Shown piece after piece: positions 28,501 through 36,922 of a stretch of DNA of 41,386 nucleotides. The DNA comes from Labilithrix sp. GTDB taxonomy: Bacteria; Myxococcota_A; Polyangia; Polyangiales; Polyangiaceae. The position numbers and the translations under genes were made by a program. Position 1 is the first letter of the stretch, and the number at the start of each line of letters is the position of its first letter. The notes under the pieces are model-generated. The model did no database searches. It saw only the letters and a program-made list of their open reading frames with translations, and was not told the DNA's origin. The stretch lies in NCBI GenBank assembly GCA_019637225.1, contig JAHBWC010000074.1, forward strand, positions 1 through 41,386. The letters are read 5' to 3'.

Positions 28501-31239
28501 GCGTGGCGCGACAAGCGCGCGGAGGCCGCGGAGGGCCCCGCCGCGGCGCTCCTCTGGATCGAGGCCGCGCTCGAGCACGATCGCGCCGGCGACGCCGCCG
28601 CGGCGCTCGCCGCCGCGCGGAAGGCGACCGAGGCCGGCGACGACGGCCTCGCGCGCGCGCTCGTCGAGCGCGCCGAGCTCGCCACCGGCGACGTCACGCG
28701 GCAAACCGACGAGCTCATCCAGCTCACGAAGACGACCGAGGACGGCGACGTCCGGCGCGAGGCCCTCGAGCGCCTCGCGCACCTCGACGCCGTCGGCAAG
28801 GGCGACGCGGCCACCGCGCTCCTGTGGCACCGCTCGATCCTCGAGGACGCGCCGCGCCACAAGCCGAGCCTTCGCTGGCTCGAGCACGCGCTCGTGGGAG
28901 AGGGACGCGACGACGAGCTCGGGCCGATCTTCGAGCAGATCGCGCTGGCGCTCGACGGGACGGCCGGCGGCGAGGCGACCGCCCACGCCCAGCACGCCGC
29001 GCGCCTCCACGCGCGCGACGCGCAGGCCGGCGGCGACGAGGCGCCGAGCGCCTGGGAGCGGACGCACGACATGGCGCGGCTCGCCGCGACGCAGCCCGAG
29101 TCGTCGCTTTGGGCGCTCCGGGCGCTCTCGGCGCACGCCCGCGCGCGGAAGGACGACGAGGCGCTCCTCGCGGTGACGCTCGCTCTCCTCGAGCGGACGC
29201 AGCGCCCGCCGGAGCGCGCCTCGCTCCTCCTCCGCGCGAGCGAGGCCGCCGCGAGGCTCGAACGCGTCGAGGAGGCGCGCGCTCACCTCGAGCAAGCGGC
29301 GAGCGAGGATCCGGGCGACGTCGTCACCTGGGGCTTCCTCGCGGAGCTGCGCGAGCGCACCGGCGAAACGCGTCAGGCCGCCGAGGCCTGCGAGAGCCTC
29401 GCGCGGACGAGCGTCGTCCGCGAGCACCAGCTCCTCGCGTGGCACGACGCCGCGAAGATCTGGCTCGACGAGGTGAAGGACACCGAGCGCGCGATGAGCG
29501 CCCTCGAGGCCGCGGCGGAGATCGACGCGACCTACGCCGACGTCTTCCCTCGCCTCTCCGCGCTCTACGCCGACAAGAACCTCGACGCCGAGCTCGCTCG
29601 TCTCCTCGAGAAGCGTCTCGACATCGTCGAGGACGACGAGGAACGCGTCGCGCTCGAGGTCGAGCTCTCGCGCGCGTTCGCCGAGATGGGCGAGCTGCCG
29701 AAGGCGAAGGTCTGCCTCGAGAGCGCGCTCGAGAAGCGGCCCGATCACACGACGGCCCTCGCCGCGATGGCGGAGCTGTGCACGAAGGAGGGTGACTGGG
29801 GCGGGGCCGAGCAAGCCTACGTGCGCCTCGCTCGTCTCCTCTCCGACGCCGCCGAGCAGCGCGCCATCTACGAGCGCCTCGGCGAGATCTACTCGGTCCA
29901 CGCGCCGAACCTCGCACGCGCCGAGATCGCGCTGAAGGAGGTCCTCAAGCGCTCGCCGGGCGACCTCGGCGTCCTGACGAAGCTCGTCGACGTCTTCAAG
30001 CGCCAGGGCGACGTGCAGAAGGCCGTCGAGACGCAGCAGGAGATCATCGCGGCGGAGGCCGACCCGAACGCGCGCCTCGCCTGCCTCGTCGAGCTCGCGA
30101 AGATCCACGAGACGGTGGGCCGCGACCCTCGGCGCAGCGAGCAGGTCCTCGACTCGGCGCGCAAGGAGTTCCCGACCTCGGTCGTCGCGCTCCGCGCGAT
30201 GGCGGAGTTCTACTCGCGTCAGCGGCAGATGCCGGCGATGCAGATCCTGCTCGATCGCGCCGCCGGCGACGCGCGGCGCTCCTTCGCGCAGGGCCGCTTC
30301 GTCCCCTCGCTCTTCCAGGTCCTCCACGCGGCGTTCGAGCTCCGCGGCAAGCGCGACGCCGCGCGCGTCGTCGCCGCGACGCTCGCCGCCGTCGAGGGCC
30401 AGCCCTCGGACCTCATGGGCGGCGAGGCGCGCTCGGTCGATCCGCGGCTCGACGACGTGCTCGCGCCGGACGCCATGAACCCGGCGCTGCGTGCGCTCCT
30501 CTTCCACTCCGGCGACGCGCTCGACGCGGTCGCGCCGGTCGACCTCCGCATCCTGAAGGCTACGCCGCTCCAGCCCGGCACGCCGATCGGCGCCACCGTG
30601 GGCTCGGTCGCGACCGTGGTCGGGCTCGGGGCGCTGCAGATCCTCGTCTCCCCGGTCCTCGACCGCGTCGCGCTGCCGCTCGCCACCAATCCGCCGACGC
30701 TCCTCGTCGGCGAGGGTCTCGCGAAGGTGACGAACGAGCGCGCGCGCATGTTCGTCGTCGTGCGCGCGATGAAGATGATCCTCGCCCACGCCTCGGCGCT
30801 CCTGCGTGGGCAGCCGCAGGAGGTCTCCGGGCTCGTCGCGGGCCTCTTCAACGCGTTCAACCCGAGCCACGTGCCGCAGGGGATGGATCCGAAGCGCGTG
30901 ACCGACCTGGCGCGGCGCATCGGTCCGGCCTTGCCGCGGAACCTCGATCCGACCGTCGGCGTGATCGCGCTCGAGGCCGCCGGCATGCTCGGCGCGCAGT
31001 GGTCGAGCCTCGGCGCCGCCGCGCACGCGTGGGCGAACCGCGTGGCGCTCCTCGCCGTGGGCGATCCGAACGCGGCGCTCGACGCCATCGCCTGGGGCCA
31101 GAACGAGGACGCGGCGCCGACAGGCTCGGAGGAGCGCGCGGCCTGGATCGCGCGCCACGCCGAGGCGCGCGAGCTCATGACGTTCAGCGTGACCGACGCC
31201 TACGCCGAAGCGCGCGTGCGCCTCGGGCTCGATCGCTGA
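25540..31239 (+). CDS. Giant TPR/alpha-solenoid protein 2
   Basis: 1899 residues from the ATG at 25540 (MSDDRNDPLAGLGDLDWDSA), sharing ATGA with the previous stop. Residues 1-370 are disordered: an acidic start, then Pro/Ala/Ser-rich sequence with several threonine motifs (ETTRV 181-185, EATLV 213-217, NATVV 308-312). From about 375 to 1630 runs a long solenoid of TPR-like helical pairs (LSELSALVGDDARAYDLATE, AWKEAAKDTSFATDG, AYVRLARLLSDAAEQRAIYE, LKEVLKRSPGDLGVLTKLVD). The last 260 residues (genomic from about 30448) form a module related to the one ending the first protein. No membrane segment, signal peptide or enzyme motif was seen. Translational coupling implies joint production, perhaps as partners of one complex (inference). 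Confidence 0.87.
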   Translation: MSDDRNDPLAGLGDLDWDSALDEWEKNTFVPEVARDADTNRVAGPLGNDDDAEGREREAEAGAARVAPPRPAAGARAAELPVPAPLTSDPALRGAPEGTLIAPVPRELRDDPVIGSSPPPRASAPPPRGSVPPARPSAPPSMRGGLDQLFSRPSQRPERPAPRAETAPSRPKLPIPRRPSETTRVAPPASPWKDPASVTRQASAPAFEDRESEATLVKASPFEMAEQVAKAPVVPPPFPPIPAREEAALPSTDGADDGGPAFHDFPPDDETAERPGPTASARDADGPTVSTRDLDAKLRESDVDDDENATVVRDRGSLSDADTATRFPADDEMPTMGRPSNAPAAIAPRSSPPAAARAPVAESPITFEGERPVSRWLDEEKTRAFADRIAWLEEEARATVDATARARALLALSELSALVGDDARAYDLATEARDLAPHLPLAWRQARQLMPRDPDALADALDAEAARSPTSSARAHAVLLAADLLRIGDRGDAAVERWDSACKLDPADTRAPIARAALALAQDDHTSGVLRLADNSELIAFDKAIATALRLRGVERPGAEVDDMPINDGLRHARQALGAGDIVSAAQSAGEIATLPELSGGALWLSAALGSAHIASRRASARALKTLAADGDALARRQLAARGIELGDPELVSAALSDPTAFEPAERALLGVLATSKGGDAEVDASASARLTDDDAFAPLVDALSAISPRATSSDAGDAARPARVAGNAAARALATLGRVLAGGAKSEDIDEALAAIAAPRPAAAGGVAIEAAVRGKRWGELSEALSSLPASDDAAGAAQRHVAAAIVAERAGNRDRAKEAWKEAAKDTSFATDGILRIAADLDREIDLGAELLRVADEMPDGVASAILRLEAIARSTLDDDAQGAVLERVHRAAPELGIGGFLAERAGRRKGDLDEVLRWIQERRAYATDPLETALDAVREALLVADRDPELASTRLEEAHRARPADVALRELHERLAPEPPADRGAWRDKRAEAAEGPAAALLWIEAALEHDRAGDAAAALAAARKATEAGDDGLARALVERAELATGDVTRQTDELIQLTKTTEDGDVRREALERLAHLDAVGKGDAATALLWHRSILEDAPRHKPSLRWLEHALVGEGRDDELGPIFEQIALALDGTAGGEATAHAQHAARLHARDAQAGGDEAPSAWERTHDMARLAATQPESSLWALRALSAHARARKDDEALLAVTLALLERTQRPPERASLLLRASEAAARLERVEEARAHLEQAASEDPGDVVTWGFLAELRERTGETRQAAEACESLARTSVVREHQLLAWHDAAKIWLDEVKDTERAMSALEAAAEIDATYADVFPRLSALYADKNLDAELARLLEKRLDIVEDDEERVALEVELSRAFAEMGELPKAKVCLESALEKRPDHTTALAAMAELCTKEGDWGGAEQAYVRLARLLSDAAEQRAIYERLGEIYSVHAPNLARAEIALKEVLKRSPGDLGVLTKLVDVFKRQGDVQKAVETQQEIIAAEADPNARLACLVELAKIHETVGRDPRRSEQVLDSARKEFPTSVVALRAMAEFYSRQRQMPAMQILLDRAAGDARRSFAQGRFVPSLFQVLHAAFELRGKRDAARVVAATLAAVEGQPSDLMGGEARSVDPRLDDVLAPDAMNPALRALLFHSGDALDAVAPVDLRILKATPLQPGTPIGATVGSVATVVGLGALQILVSPVLDRVALPLATNPPTLLVGEGLAKVTNERARMFVVVRAMKMILAHASALLRGQPQEVSGLVAGLFNAFNPSHVPQGMDPKRVTDLARRIGPALPRNLDPTVGVIALEAAGMLGAQWSSLGAAAHAWANRVALLAVGDPNAALDAIAWGQNEDAAPTGSEERAAWIARHAEARELMTFSVTDAYAEARVRLGLDR

Positions 31240-31368
31240 GCCGCGGCTCGCAAACGGGCGCGCGCGACACAGGGTGACGGCGGGCGGCGAGCGCAGTTCG
31301 CCGACCGAATGTGGTTTCGCGCGTGAATCAACGGGACCCCGGCGCGTCCAACCGGCCCCTTGAGCCAC

Positions 31369-31372
31369 GGAG
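31369..31372 (+). promoter_or_regulatory. Ribosome binding site deciding the lipoprotein start
   Basis: GGAG lies 8 nt before the ATG at 31381. It supports that start over an in-frame ATG at 31360. Confidence 0.7.
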
Positions 31373-31380
31373 TACCCGTC

Positions 31381-32568
31381 ATGCGCCTCTCTGCTTCGAC
31401 TGCCTGCATTGCTTTGTTCGTCGCGATCTTGGCCGGATGCACGACCGAGACGGTCGTCTCGCCGCAGCCGAGCGGGACGGAGGGACCGGATCCTGCGCCG
31501 GGCGACGACCCCTCGGATCCGAGCACGCCGAAGGATCCCGACACGACGAACGAGGCCAAGGCGCCGTCGGTGAAGCTCGACGCCACGTTCAAGGCGATCT
31601 CGGACGCGAAGAACGACATCTACGCGGCCGTCCCTGCGGCCGGCGGCAAGACCTACGTGGCCCTTCGGAAGGCGGGCGGCGCGATCGGCTGGGGCAGCGG
31701 CACGCTCGTGCGCCGCTACCTCGCGAGCGGGACCCTCGATTCGTCGTTTGGAACGCAGGGCGAGGTCTCCACCGTGCTCGTCGCGAACCCTTCCGGCCTC
31801 GGCGTCGACGCGGACGGTCGAGTGCTGGTCGGCGGCACGGGCCTCTACGATCCGGACGTCACGAGCGACACGGGGCGCGAGATCGTCGTCCTCCGCCTCA
31901 CCGGCGAAGGCGACGTCGACACGGGATACGGCCGAAGCGGGCGCGCGATGCTGACCTACTCGGCGGCGAACACGCACACGAGCGCGCTTCACGTGCTGAG
32001 CGACGGGAGCGTCTTCGTCTCGGCCTGGGGCCGCACGAGCGGCAAGGAGACGTTCGGAGCCTTCCTCGTCAATCCGGCGGGAGTGGGCGTCTCGACGTTC
32101 GGCACGAACGGCTTCCTCTCGTCACCGTTCCCGGTCGACGGCGCGCTCGCCGTCGGGGGCGAGGTGCTCGTCCCGACGACGTCGGGCTTGATGAAGTACG
32201 ACGCCGCAGGTGCGTCGAAGGGAGCCGCGATCCAGGCAGGCATCGCCCAGGTGAAGGTCGGCAAGGACGGCTCCTACACGGCGATCGCCGCCGGCGGCGA
32301 GCAGCTCTATCTCGCGCGCTTCTCGAAGGCGGGCGTCGCGGACGCGAGCTTCGACGGGCCGGAGATCGGCGAAGACTTCGCCGACTTCGTCGTGCTCGCG
32401 GACAACAGCGTCCTCTACGCGGACGCCGCCGGCATCTCGTGGGTCGGACCGAAGGGCGGGTCGCCGACCGTCATCGCGAAGGACGTCGCGGCCCAGCGCC
32501 TCGCCCTCACCGCCGACGGAAAGCTGCTCGTCACGAGCGTCGGGAAGGTCGCGCGCTACACGTTCTAA
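31381..32568 (+). CDS. Delta-60 repeat lipoprotein
   Basis: A 395-residue surface lipoprotein. MRLSASTACIALFVAILAGC is a lipoprotein signal with lipidated Cys20. A Pro/Asp/Ser/Thr-rich linker (22-60) follows. The rest consists of beta-propeller-like Delta-60 repeats, recognisable by the recurring 'LD-sFG--G-v' turns: TLDSSFGTQGEVSTVL, DVDTGYGRSGRAML, VSTFGTNGFLSS and ADASFDGPEIG, each followed by strands such as VDADGRVLVGG and LADNSVLYAD. Such repeats occur in many secreted proteins of myxobacteria and relatives; their function is not known. It probably sits in the outer membrane. It follows the giant TPR genes by 141 bp and precedes the deacetylase by 80 bp. Confidence 0.85.
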   Translation: MRLSASTACIALFVAILAGCTTETVVSPQPSGTEGPDPAPGDDPSDPSTPKDPDTTNEAKAPSVKLDATFKAISDAKNDIYAAVPAAGGKTYVALRKAGGAIGWGSGTLVRRYLASGTLDSSFGTQGEVSTVLVANPSGLGVDADGRVLVGGTGLYDPDVTSDTGREIVVLRLTGEGDVDTGYGRSGRAMLTYSAANTHTSALHVLSDGSVFVSAWGRTSGKETFGAFLVNPAGVGVSTFGTNGFLSSPFPVDGALAVGGEVLVPTTSGLMKYDAAGASKGAAIQAGIAQVKVGKDGSYTAIAAGGEQLYLARFSKAGVADASFDGPEIGEDFADFVVLADNSVLYADAAGISWVGPKGGSPTVIAKDVAAQRLALTADGKLLVTSVGKVARYTF

Positions 32569-32648
32569 CTCCGCGAGCGTGAGCCCCGATCGAGCTCGCG
32601 TTCGCTTCGCGGTGGACGAGGCGGAGCGAACCGCTACGCTCCTTCGCT

Positions 32649-34586
32649 GTGAGCGCCTCCTCGTCCTCCGCTTCCGTCCCTACGATCCGGCGGCTCGCGG
32701 CGGCGTGCGCCGGGGCCGGGCTCGTCGTGCTCGTCGCGTGCGGGCAGGACGCCTCCGACACGCGACCGCGCTCGGAGGCGACGCTCGGCGCGTCCTCGCA
32801 GGAGCTCCGAGCCGCGGGCGCGTACTACGTCGGCGCGTCGACGATGGGCGCCAAGCAGCTCGCGCTCACCTTCGACGACGGACCCGCCGCGCGGACGTCC
32901 GAGCTGTCGACCTACCTGAAAGACGAGGGGATCCGCGCGGTCTTCTTCGTCACGGGCGCGTGCATCCAGGCTCCTTCGCTGAGCCCCAATAACAGCTGCG
33001 GGACACCGACGGCGAACGCGGCGGCGATCCTCGCGCAGCTCGACGCCGACGGCCACCTGGTCGCGAACCACTCGACGACCCATCGCGACATCACCTCGGT
33101 CCCGGCGAACCAGCGGGTGCAGGAGCTGTCCGAGACGAACGCGCTCATCGTGACGCACGGCAAGATGCCGTATAACCGCTCGCTCTTCCGCGCGCCCTAC
33201 GGGTCGTGGAACAGCAGCGTCTACGACACGCTCAACGGCTCGGCGATGAAGCACTACGTCGGCCCGATCTACTGGGACATCGGCGGCGGTCCGACCGACC
33301 AGAGCGGCACCGCCGCGCGCGCCGCGGACTGGGAGTGCTGGAACCTCGGCTACACGGTGCAGCAGTGCGGCACCCGCTACCGCAACGAGATCGCCTCCAT
33401 CGGCCGCGGGATCGTCCTCATGCACGATCCGAACAGCCAGACCGTGGACATGGTGAAGTACCTCGTCCCGCTCTTGAAGGCCGACGGGTACACGTTCATC
33501 CGCGCCGACGAGGTCCCGCGCATCGCCGCCGACTTCCCCGCGTGCGCCGACGCCGGCTGCGTCGCGTGCTCCGGCGAGAGCATGAATCAGTGCACCGCCT
33601 GCGCGGCGGGCCGCTACCGATCGGCGGGCAGCTGCCCCGAGTGCAGCACCTGCGCGCCCGGCACCTACCCGAGCGCGGCCTGCACCGCCACCGCGAACAC
33701 GGTCTGCAACGCGTGTGACGTCACGTGCACGACGTGCAGCGGCGCGGGCGCCGCCCAGTGCACGAGCTGCCCGGCGGGCCGCTACCTCTCGAACGGGACC
33801 TGCGCCACCTGCACGACGTGCGCGCCCGGCACCTACCCGAGCGCGGCCTGCACCGCGACCACGGACACGGTCTGCAGCGCATGCGACGCGAGCTGCTCGG
33901 CGTGCTCGGGCCCCGCCCCGTCGCAGTGCGGCTCCTGCCCCACGGGCTTTTACCTCGACGCCGGCGCGTGCCAAGCGTGCGCCGTCTGCCCCGCCGGCAG
34001 TCGCACGTCCGCCGCGTGCTCGACGACCACGAACACGGCCTGCGCGCCCTGCGCAGCCGGCAGCGCCGCGAGCGGCCCCGGCGCGACGAGCTGCACCCCG
34101 TGCGCGGCAGGCACCTACGCGGCGACCACCGGCGCGGCGAGCTGCACCGCCTGCGCGGCAGGCACCTACGCGGCGGCCGCCGGCGCGACGAGCTGCACCG
34201 CGTGCGGCTCGTGCGACGACGGCGACGCCTGCACGACCGACACCTGCTCGCGCACCGCGGGCTGCACCCACGCGCCGATCCCCGGCTGCACCGGCGGCTC
34301 GTCGGGGACCTCGGGATCGTACGGCGGCGACGGCTCGCCGGGCGACGACGCCGGGACCCCGCCGAGCGACGATTCCGGGAGCGACGACGCGCAGTCGGGC
34401 TGCCATGCCGGACGCGCGAACGGCGCCCCGTCGCTCGCGTGGCTGTTCGGCGTCCTCGGCGTCCTCGGCGTCGCGCTCGCTCGCCGCCGGACGGCGCGTC
34501 ACTCCACGACGATCCCGACGACCTCGCTCCGGCGCCCGCCGGCCTCCGCGACGATCGCGTGCTCGCCGCGCTCGAGCGCCCAGTAG
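32649..34586 (+). CDS. Polysaccharide deacetylase (NodB) lipoprotein with Cys-rich repeats and MYXO-CTERM-like anchor
   Basis: 645 residues from a GTG start. The N-terminus gives a lipoprotein signal ending LVVLVAC (Cys31 or 32). The NodB domain (about 65-290) keeps all motifs: TFDDGP (74-79), the metal-binding HSTTH (His141/His145), RAPYG (181-185) and LMHD (near 257-260). It should remove acetyl groups from a cell-wall or exopolysaccharide. Residues about 297-535 are Cys-rich repeats of the type CxxCaaGtY (GCC2/GCC3, TNFR-like), rarely joined to NodB. After a Gly/Ser/Asp linker comes Cys585, then the hydrophobic segment LAWLFGVLGVLGVALARRR, which fits the MYXO-CTERM sorting signal. The frame then runs 31 residues further, past the point where such proteins end, into the convergent pbpC gene. 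Confidence 0.88.
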   Translation: MSASSSSASVPTIRRLAAACAGAGLVVLVACGQDASDTRPRSEATLGASSQELRAAGAYYVGASTMGAKQLALTFDDGPAARTSELSTYLKDEGIRAVFFVTGACIQAPSLSPNNSCGTPTANAAAILAQLDADGHLVANHSTTHRDITSVPANQRVQELSETNALIVTHGKMPYNRSLFRAPYGSWNSSVYDTLNGSAMKHYVGPIYWDIGGGPTDQSGTAARAADWECWNLGYTVQQCGTRYRNEIASIGRGIVLMHDPNSQTVDMVKYLVPLLKADGYTFIRADEVPRIAADFPACADAGCVACSGESMNQCTACAAGRYRSAGSCPECSTCAPGTYPSAACTATANTVCNACDVTCTTCSGAGAAQCTSCPAGRYLSNGTCATCTTCAPGTYPSAACTATTDTVCSACDASCSACSGPAPSQCGSCPTGFYLDAGACQACAVCPAGSRTSAACSTTTNTACAPCAAGSAASGPGATSCTPCAAGTYAATTGAASCTACAAGTYAAAAGATSCTACGSCDDGDACTTDTCSRTAGCTHAPIPGCTGGSSGTSGSYGGDGSPGDDAGTPPSDDSGSDDAQSGCHAGRANGAPSLAWLFGVLGVLGVALARRRTARHSTTIPTTSLRRPPASATIACSPRSSAQ

Positions 34587-36922
34587 ACCGGCGCCCCCGC
34601 CGCGCCGCGCCCCGCGAGCCGTCCGTCGACGAACACCGCGACGTCGGAAGCGGCCGGCGCGTCGACCTTGAGCGGAATCGCCTGCGCCGACCTCGGCCGA
34701 TCCGGATCGACGAGGAATCGCGCGCCGTCGCGCGGGTAGCGAATCGCGGGCGCACCGCGTCCACCTGCGACGCGCTCACCACCGCGCGCGGATCCACACA
34801 GCGGCGACGCTTCGCTGGGCGCGCCCTCCCGCCCGATCGCGTGCGCCCAGGACGCGAACGGACCGTCGAAGCGCTCGAACGTCCGCTCGGCGACGAAGCG
34901 CGCCGGGCACGAAGGCGTCGCCAGGAGCCCGTTGCGGACGTCGATCTTCACCGTCTCGTGCATCGCGCACGGCGCGAGCAGCGCGCTACGCGGAACGAGC
35001 TCGTCGACGACGTGCGTGCATCCGTGTCCCGGCGCTCCGCCCGAGAGCGCGCACACGCGCGCGCGCGTCACGCCGGCGACGGGCGCGTGCTCGTGCGCGG
35101 GCTCCGCCGTCACCCGCCGCATCGCGGCCGACATCGCCGCCGCGAAGAGCGGAGCCGCGCCGGTGATGCCGCTCACCTTGATCATCGCGCTGCCGTCGAA
35201 GTTGCCGACCCAGACCCCGACGGTGACCTCGCGCGTGAAGCCCACCGTCCAGTTGTCGCGGTAGCCCTTCGACGTCCCGGTCTTCGCGGCGACCGCGAAC
35301 GGCAGGTCGAGCGCGGTGTGCTCCCCGAACGCCGCGACGCGCGCGGCTCGGTCGCGGAGGACGTCGGCGAGCATCGCCGCCTCGGCCTCCGGCATCACCC
35401 GCCGGCCCTCGACGATCGGCGAGAGCGCGACGTCACCGGCAGCGCGGACGGCGCGGAGCGGACGATGGACGCCGCCGCGCGCGATCGCCGCGTACGCACC
35501 GACGAGATCGTACAGGCGCACCTCGCCATCCCCGAGCGCGAGCGCCGGACCGTAGAACTCCGCGCTCTCGCCGAGCGTCGTGAAGCCGACGTCACGCAGG
35601 CGGTCGAGCACGCGCCCGACGCCGACCTCGTTCGCCGCGAACACCGCGGGGACGTTGTACGAGCTCGCGAGCGCCTCGCGGAGGCGCACCGGACCGTGGA
35701 AGCGCTCGTCGTAGTTGCGCGGAGAGTACGTCCCGCCCGGCGTGGCGAGGTGGAGCTCGACGTCGGGCAGCAGCGTCGCGGGCGTCCAGCCGAGGTCCTC
35801 CATCGCGAGGCCGTAGACGAACGGCTTCAGCGTCGAGCCCGGCTGCCTCTTCGCGCGGACGCCGTCGTTCTTGCCGCCGTGCGCGTCGTCCTCCCACCGC
35901 GGCGAGCCCACGTACGCGAGGACGTCACCGGTGGCGTTGTCGACGACGAGCACGCTCGCGGCCGTCACGTGGCGGCTCGCGAGCGGGCGGAGGACGTCGC
36001 GGGCGGCGCTCTCGACCTCGCGCTGGAGGCCGCGGTCGACCGTCGTCTCGACCCGCGCGGTCTTGCCGCGGAGCGCGGGCACGGACCTGTCGAGCGAGCC
36101 GGCGAGGAGCGCGTCGACGAGGTGCGGCGCGCCGAACCCGCCCTTGCCGATCTGCAGCGTGAGCGGCTCGGCCCTTGCGCGGGCGTGCTCCTCGCGGCCG
36201 ATCGCGCCGCCCGCGAGCATGCGATCGAGCACGCGATCGCGGCGGACGAGGACCCGGTCGGGCCGCCGCACGAGCGAGTACCAGCTCGGGCCGCGCGGGA
36301 TGCCGGCGAGCGTCGCGGCCTCGGCCGTGGAGAGCTCGCGCGGCGGCTTGTCGAAGAAGTAGCGGCTCGCCGCGCCGATGCCGCGGACGCCGTCGCCGAA
36401 GGGAGCGCGGTTCAGGTACTGCTCGAGGATCTGCCGCTTCGAGAGCGACGCCTCGATGCGCACCGCCATCGCAGCCTCGCCGAGCTTGCCCCGGAAGGTC
36501 CGCGGATGAGGCTCGACGAGCCGCGCCAGCTGCATCGTGATGGTGGAGGCGCCGGACACGACACGACGCGCCCGGAGCGAGGTCGCGACCGCGCGCACGG
36601 TCGCAGCGGGGTCGACGCCGACGTGCTCGTCGAAGCGCCGATCCTCCGCGGCGAGGACGGCGCGGATCACGCCGTCGCCCACCTCGTCGAGCGGGACCCA
36701 GACGGCGCGCGCCGAGTCGTCGGCGCGCACCTCGCGAAGGAGCTCGCCCTCGCGATCGAGAAACTGCACCGACGCGCCGTACCCGCCGCCGGCGCGGAGC
36801 GCGGGCGGCAGCGGCGTGAAGGCAGCGCCGACGAAGAGCCAGAGGATCGCCGCGAGCATCGTCGCGCCGAGCGCCCGGCAGCCGCGGACGAAGCGGGAGG
36901 CGTGCGGATCGACCGAGCGCAT
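34499..36922 (-). CDS. pbpC: Penicillin-binding protein 1C (bifunctional glycosyltransferase/transpeptidase)
   Basis: 807 residues. A short cytoplasmic start is followed by a membrane anchor (about 18-38, GATMLAAILWLFVGAAF). The GT51 glycosyltransferase domain (about 60-240) shows EDRRFDEHVGVD and GASTITMQLAR. The transpeptidase domain carries the Ser nucleophile in GSTLKP, the SYN motif and KTGTSKGYRDNW. The C-terminal BiPBP_C-like beta domain follows (CALSGGAPGHGC, IRYPRDGARFLVDPD). It polymerises and may crosslink peptidoglycan in the periplasm. Its ATG overlaps the alpha-2-macroglobulin stop by one base (TGATG), and the pair A2M-PbpC is conserved across many bacteria. Its last 88 bases overlap the convergent deacetylase gene. 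Confidence 0.95.
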   Translation of the reverse strand: MRSVDPHASRFVRGCRALGATMLAAILWLFVGAAFTPLPPALRAGGGYGASVQFLDREGELLREVRADDSARAVWVPLDEVGDGVIRAVLAAEDRRFDEHVGVDPAATVRAVATSLRARRVVSGASTITMQLARLVEPHPRTFRGKLGEAAMAVRIEASLSKRQILEQYLNRAPFGDGVRGIGAASRYFFDKPPRELSTAEAATLAGIPRGPSWYSLVRRPDRVLVRRDRVLDRMLAGGAIGREEHARARAEPLTLQIGKGGFGAPHLVDALLAGSLDRSVPALRGKTARVETTVDRGLQREVESAARDVLRPLASRHVTAASVLVVDNATGDVLAYVGSPRWEDDAHGGKNDGVRAKRQPGSTLKPFVYGLAMEDLGWTPATLLPDVELHLATPGGTYSPRNYDERFHGPVRLREALASSYNVPAVFAANEVGVGRVLDRLRDVGFTTLGESAEFYGPALALGDGEVRLYDLVGAYAAIARGGVHRPLRAVRAAGDVALSPIVEGRRVMPEAEAAMLADVLRDRAARVAAFGEHTALDLPFAVAAKTGTSKGYRDNWTVGFTREVTVGVWVGNFDGSAMIKVSGITGAAPLFAAAMSAAMRRVTAEPAHEHAPVAGVTRARVCALSGGAPGHGCTHVVDELVPRSALLAPCAMHETVKIDVRNGLLATPSCPARFVAERTFERFDGPFASWAHAIGREGAPSEASPLCGSARGGERVAGGRGAPAIRYPRDGARFLVDPDRPRSAQAIPLKVDAPAASDVAVFVDGRLAGRGAAGAPVYWALERGEHAIVAEAGGRRSEVVGIVVE

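Noticed and set aside
26626..31992. Very long open frame on the minus strand (about 1788 codons) opposite giant TPR protein 2
   Set aside because: Arg/Glu-rich composition with no recognisable domain; it is the antisense of a gene with strong third-position GC bias, which removes stop codons by chance.
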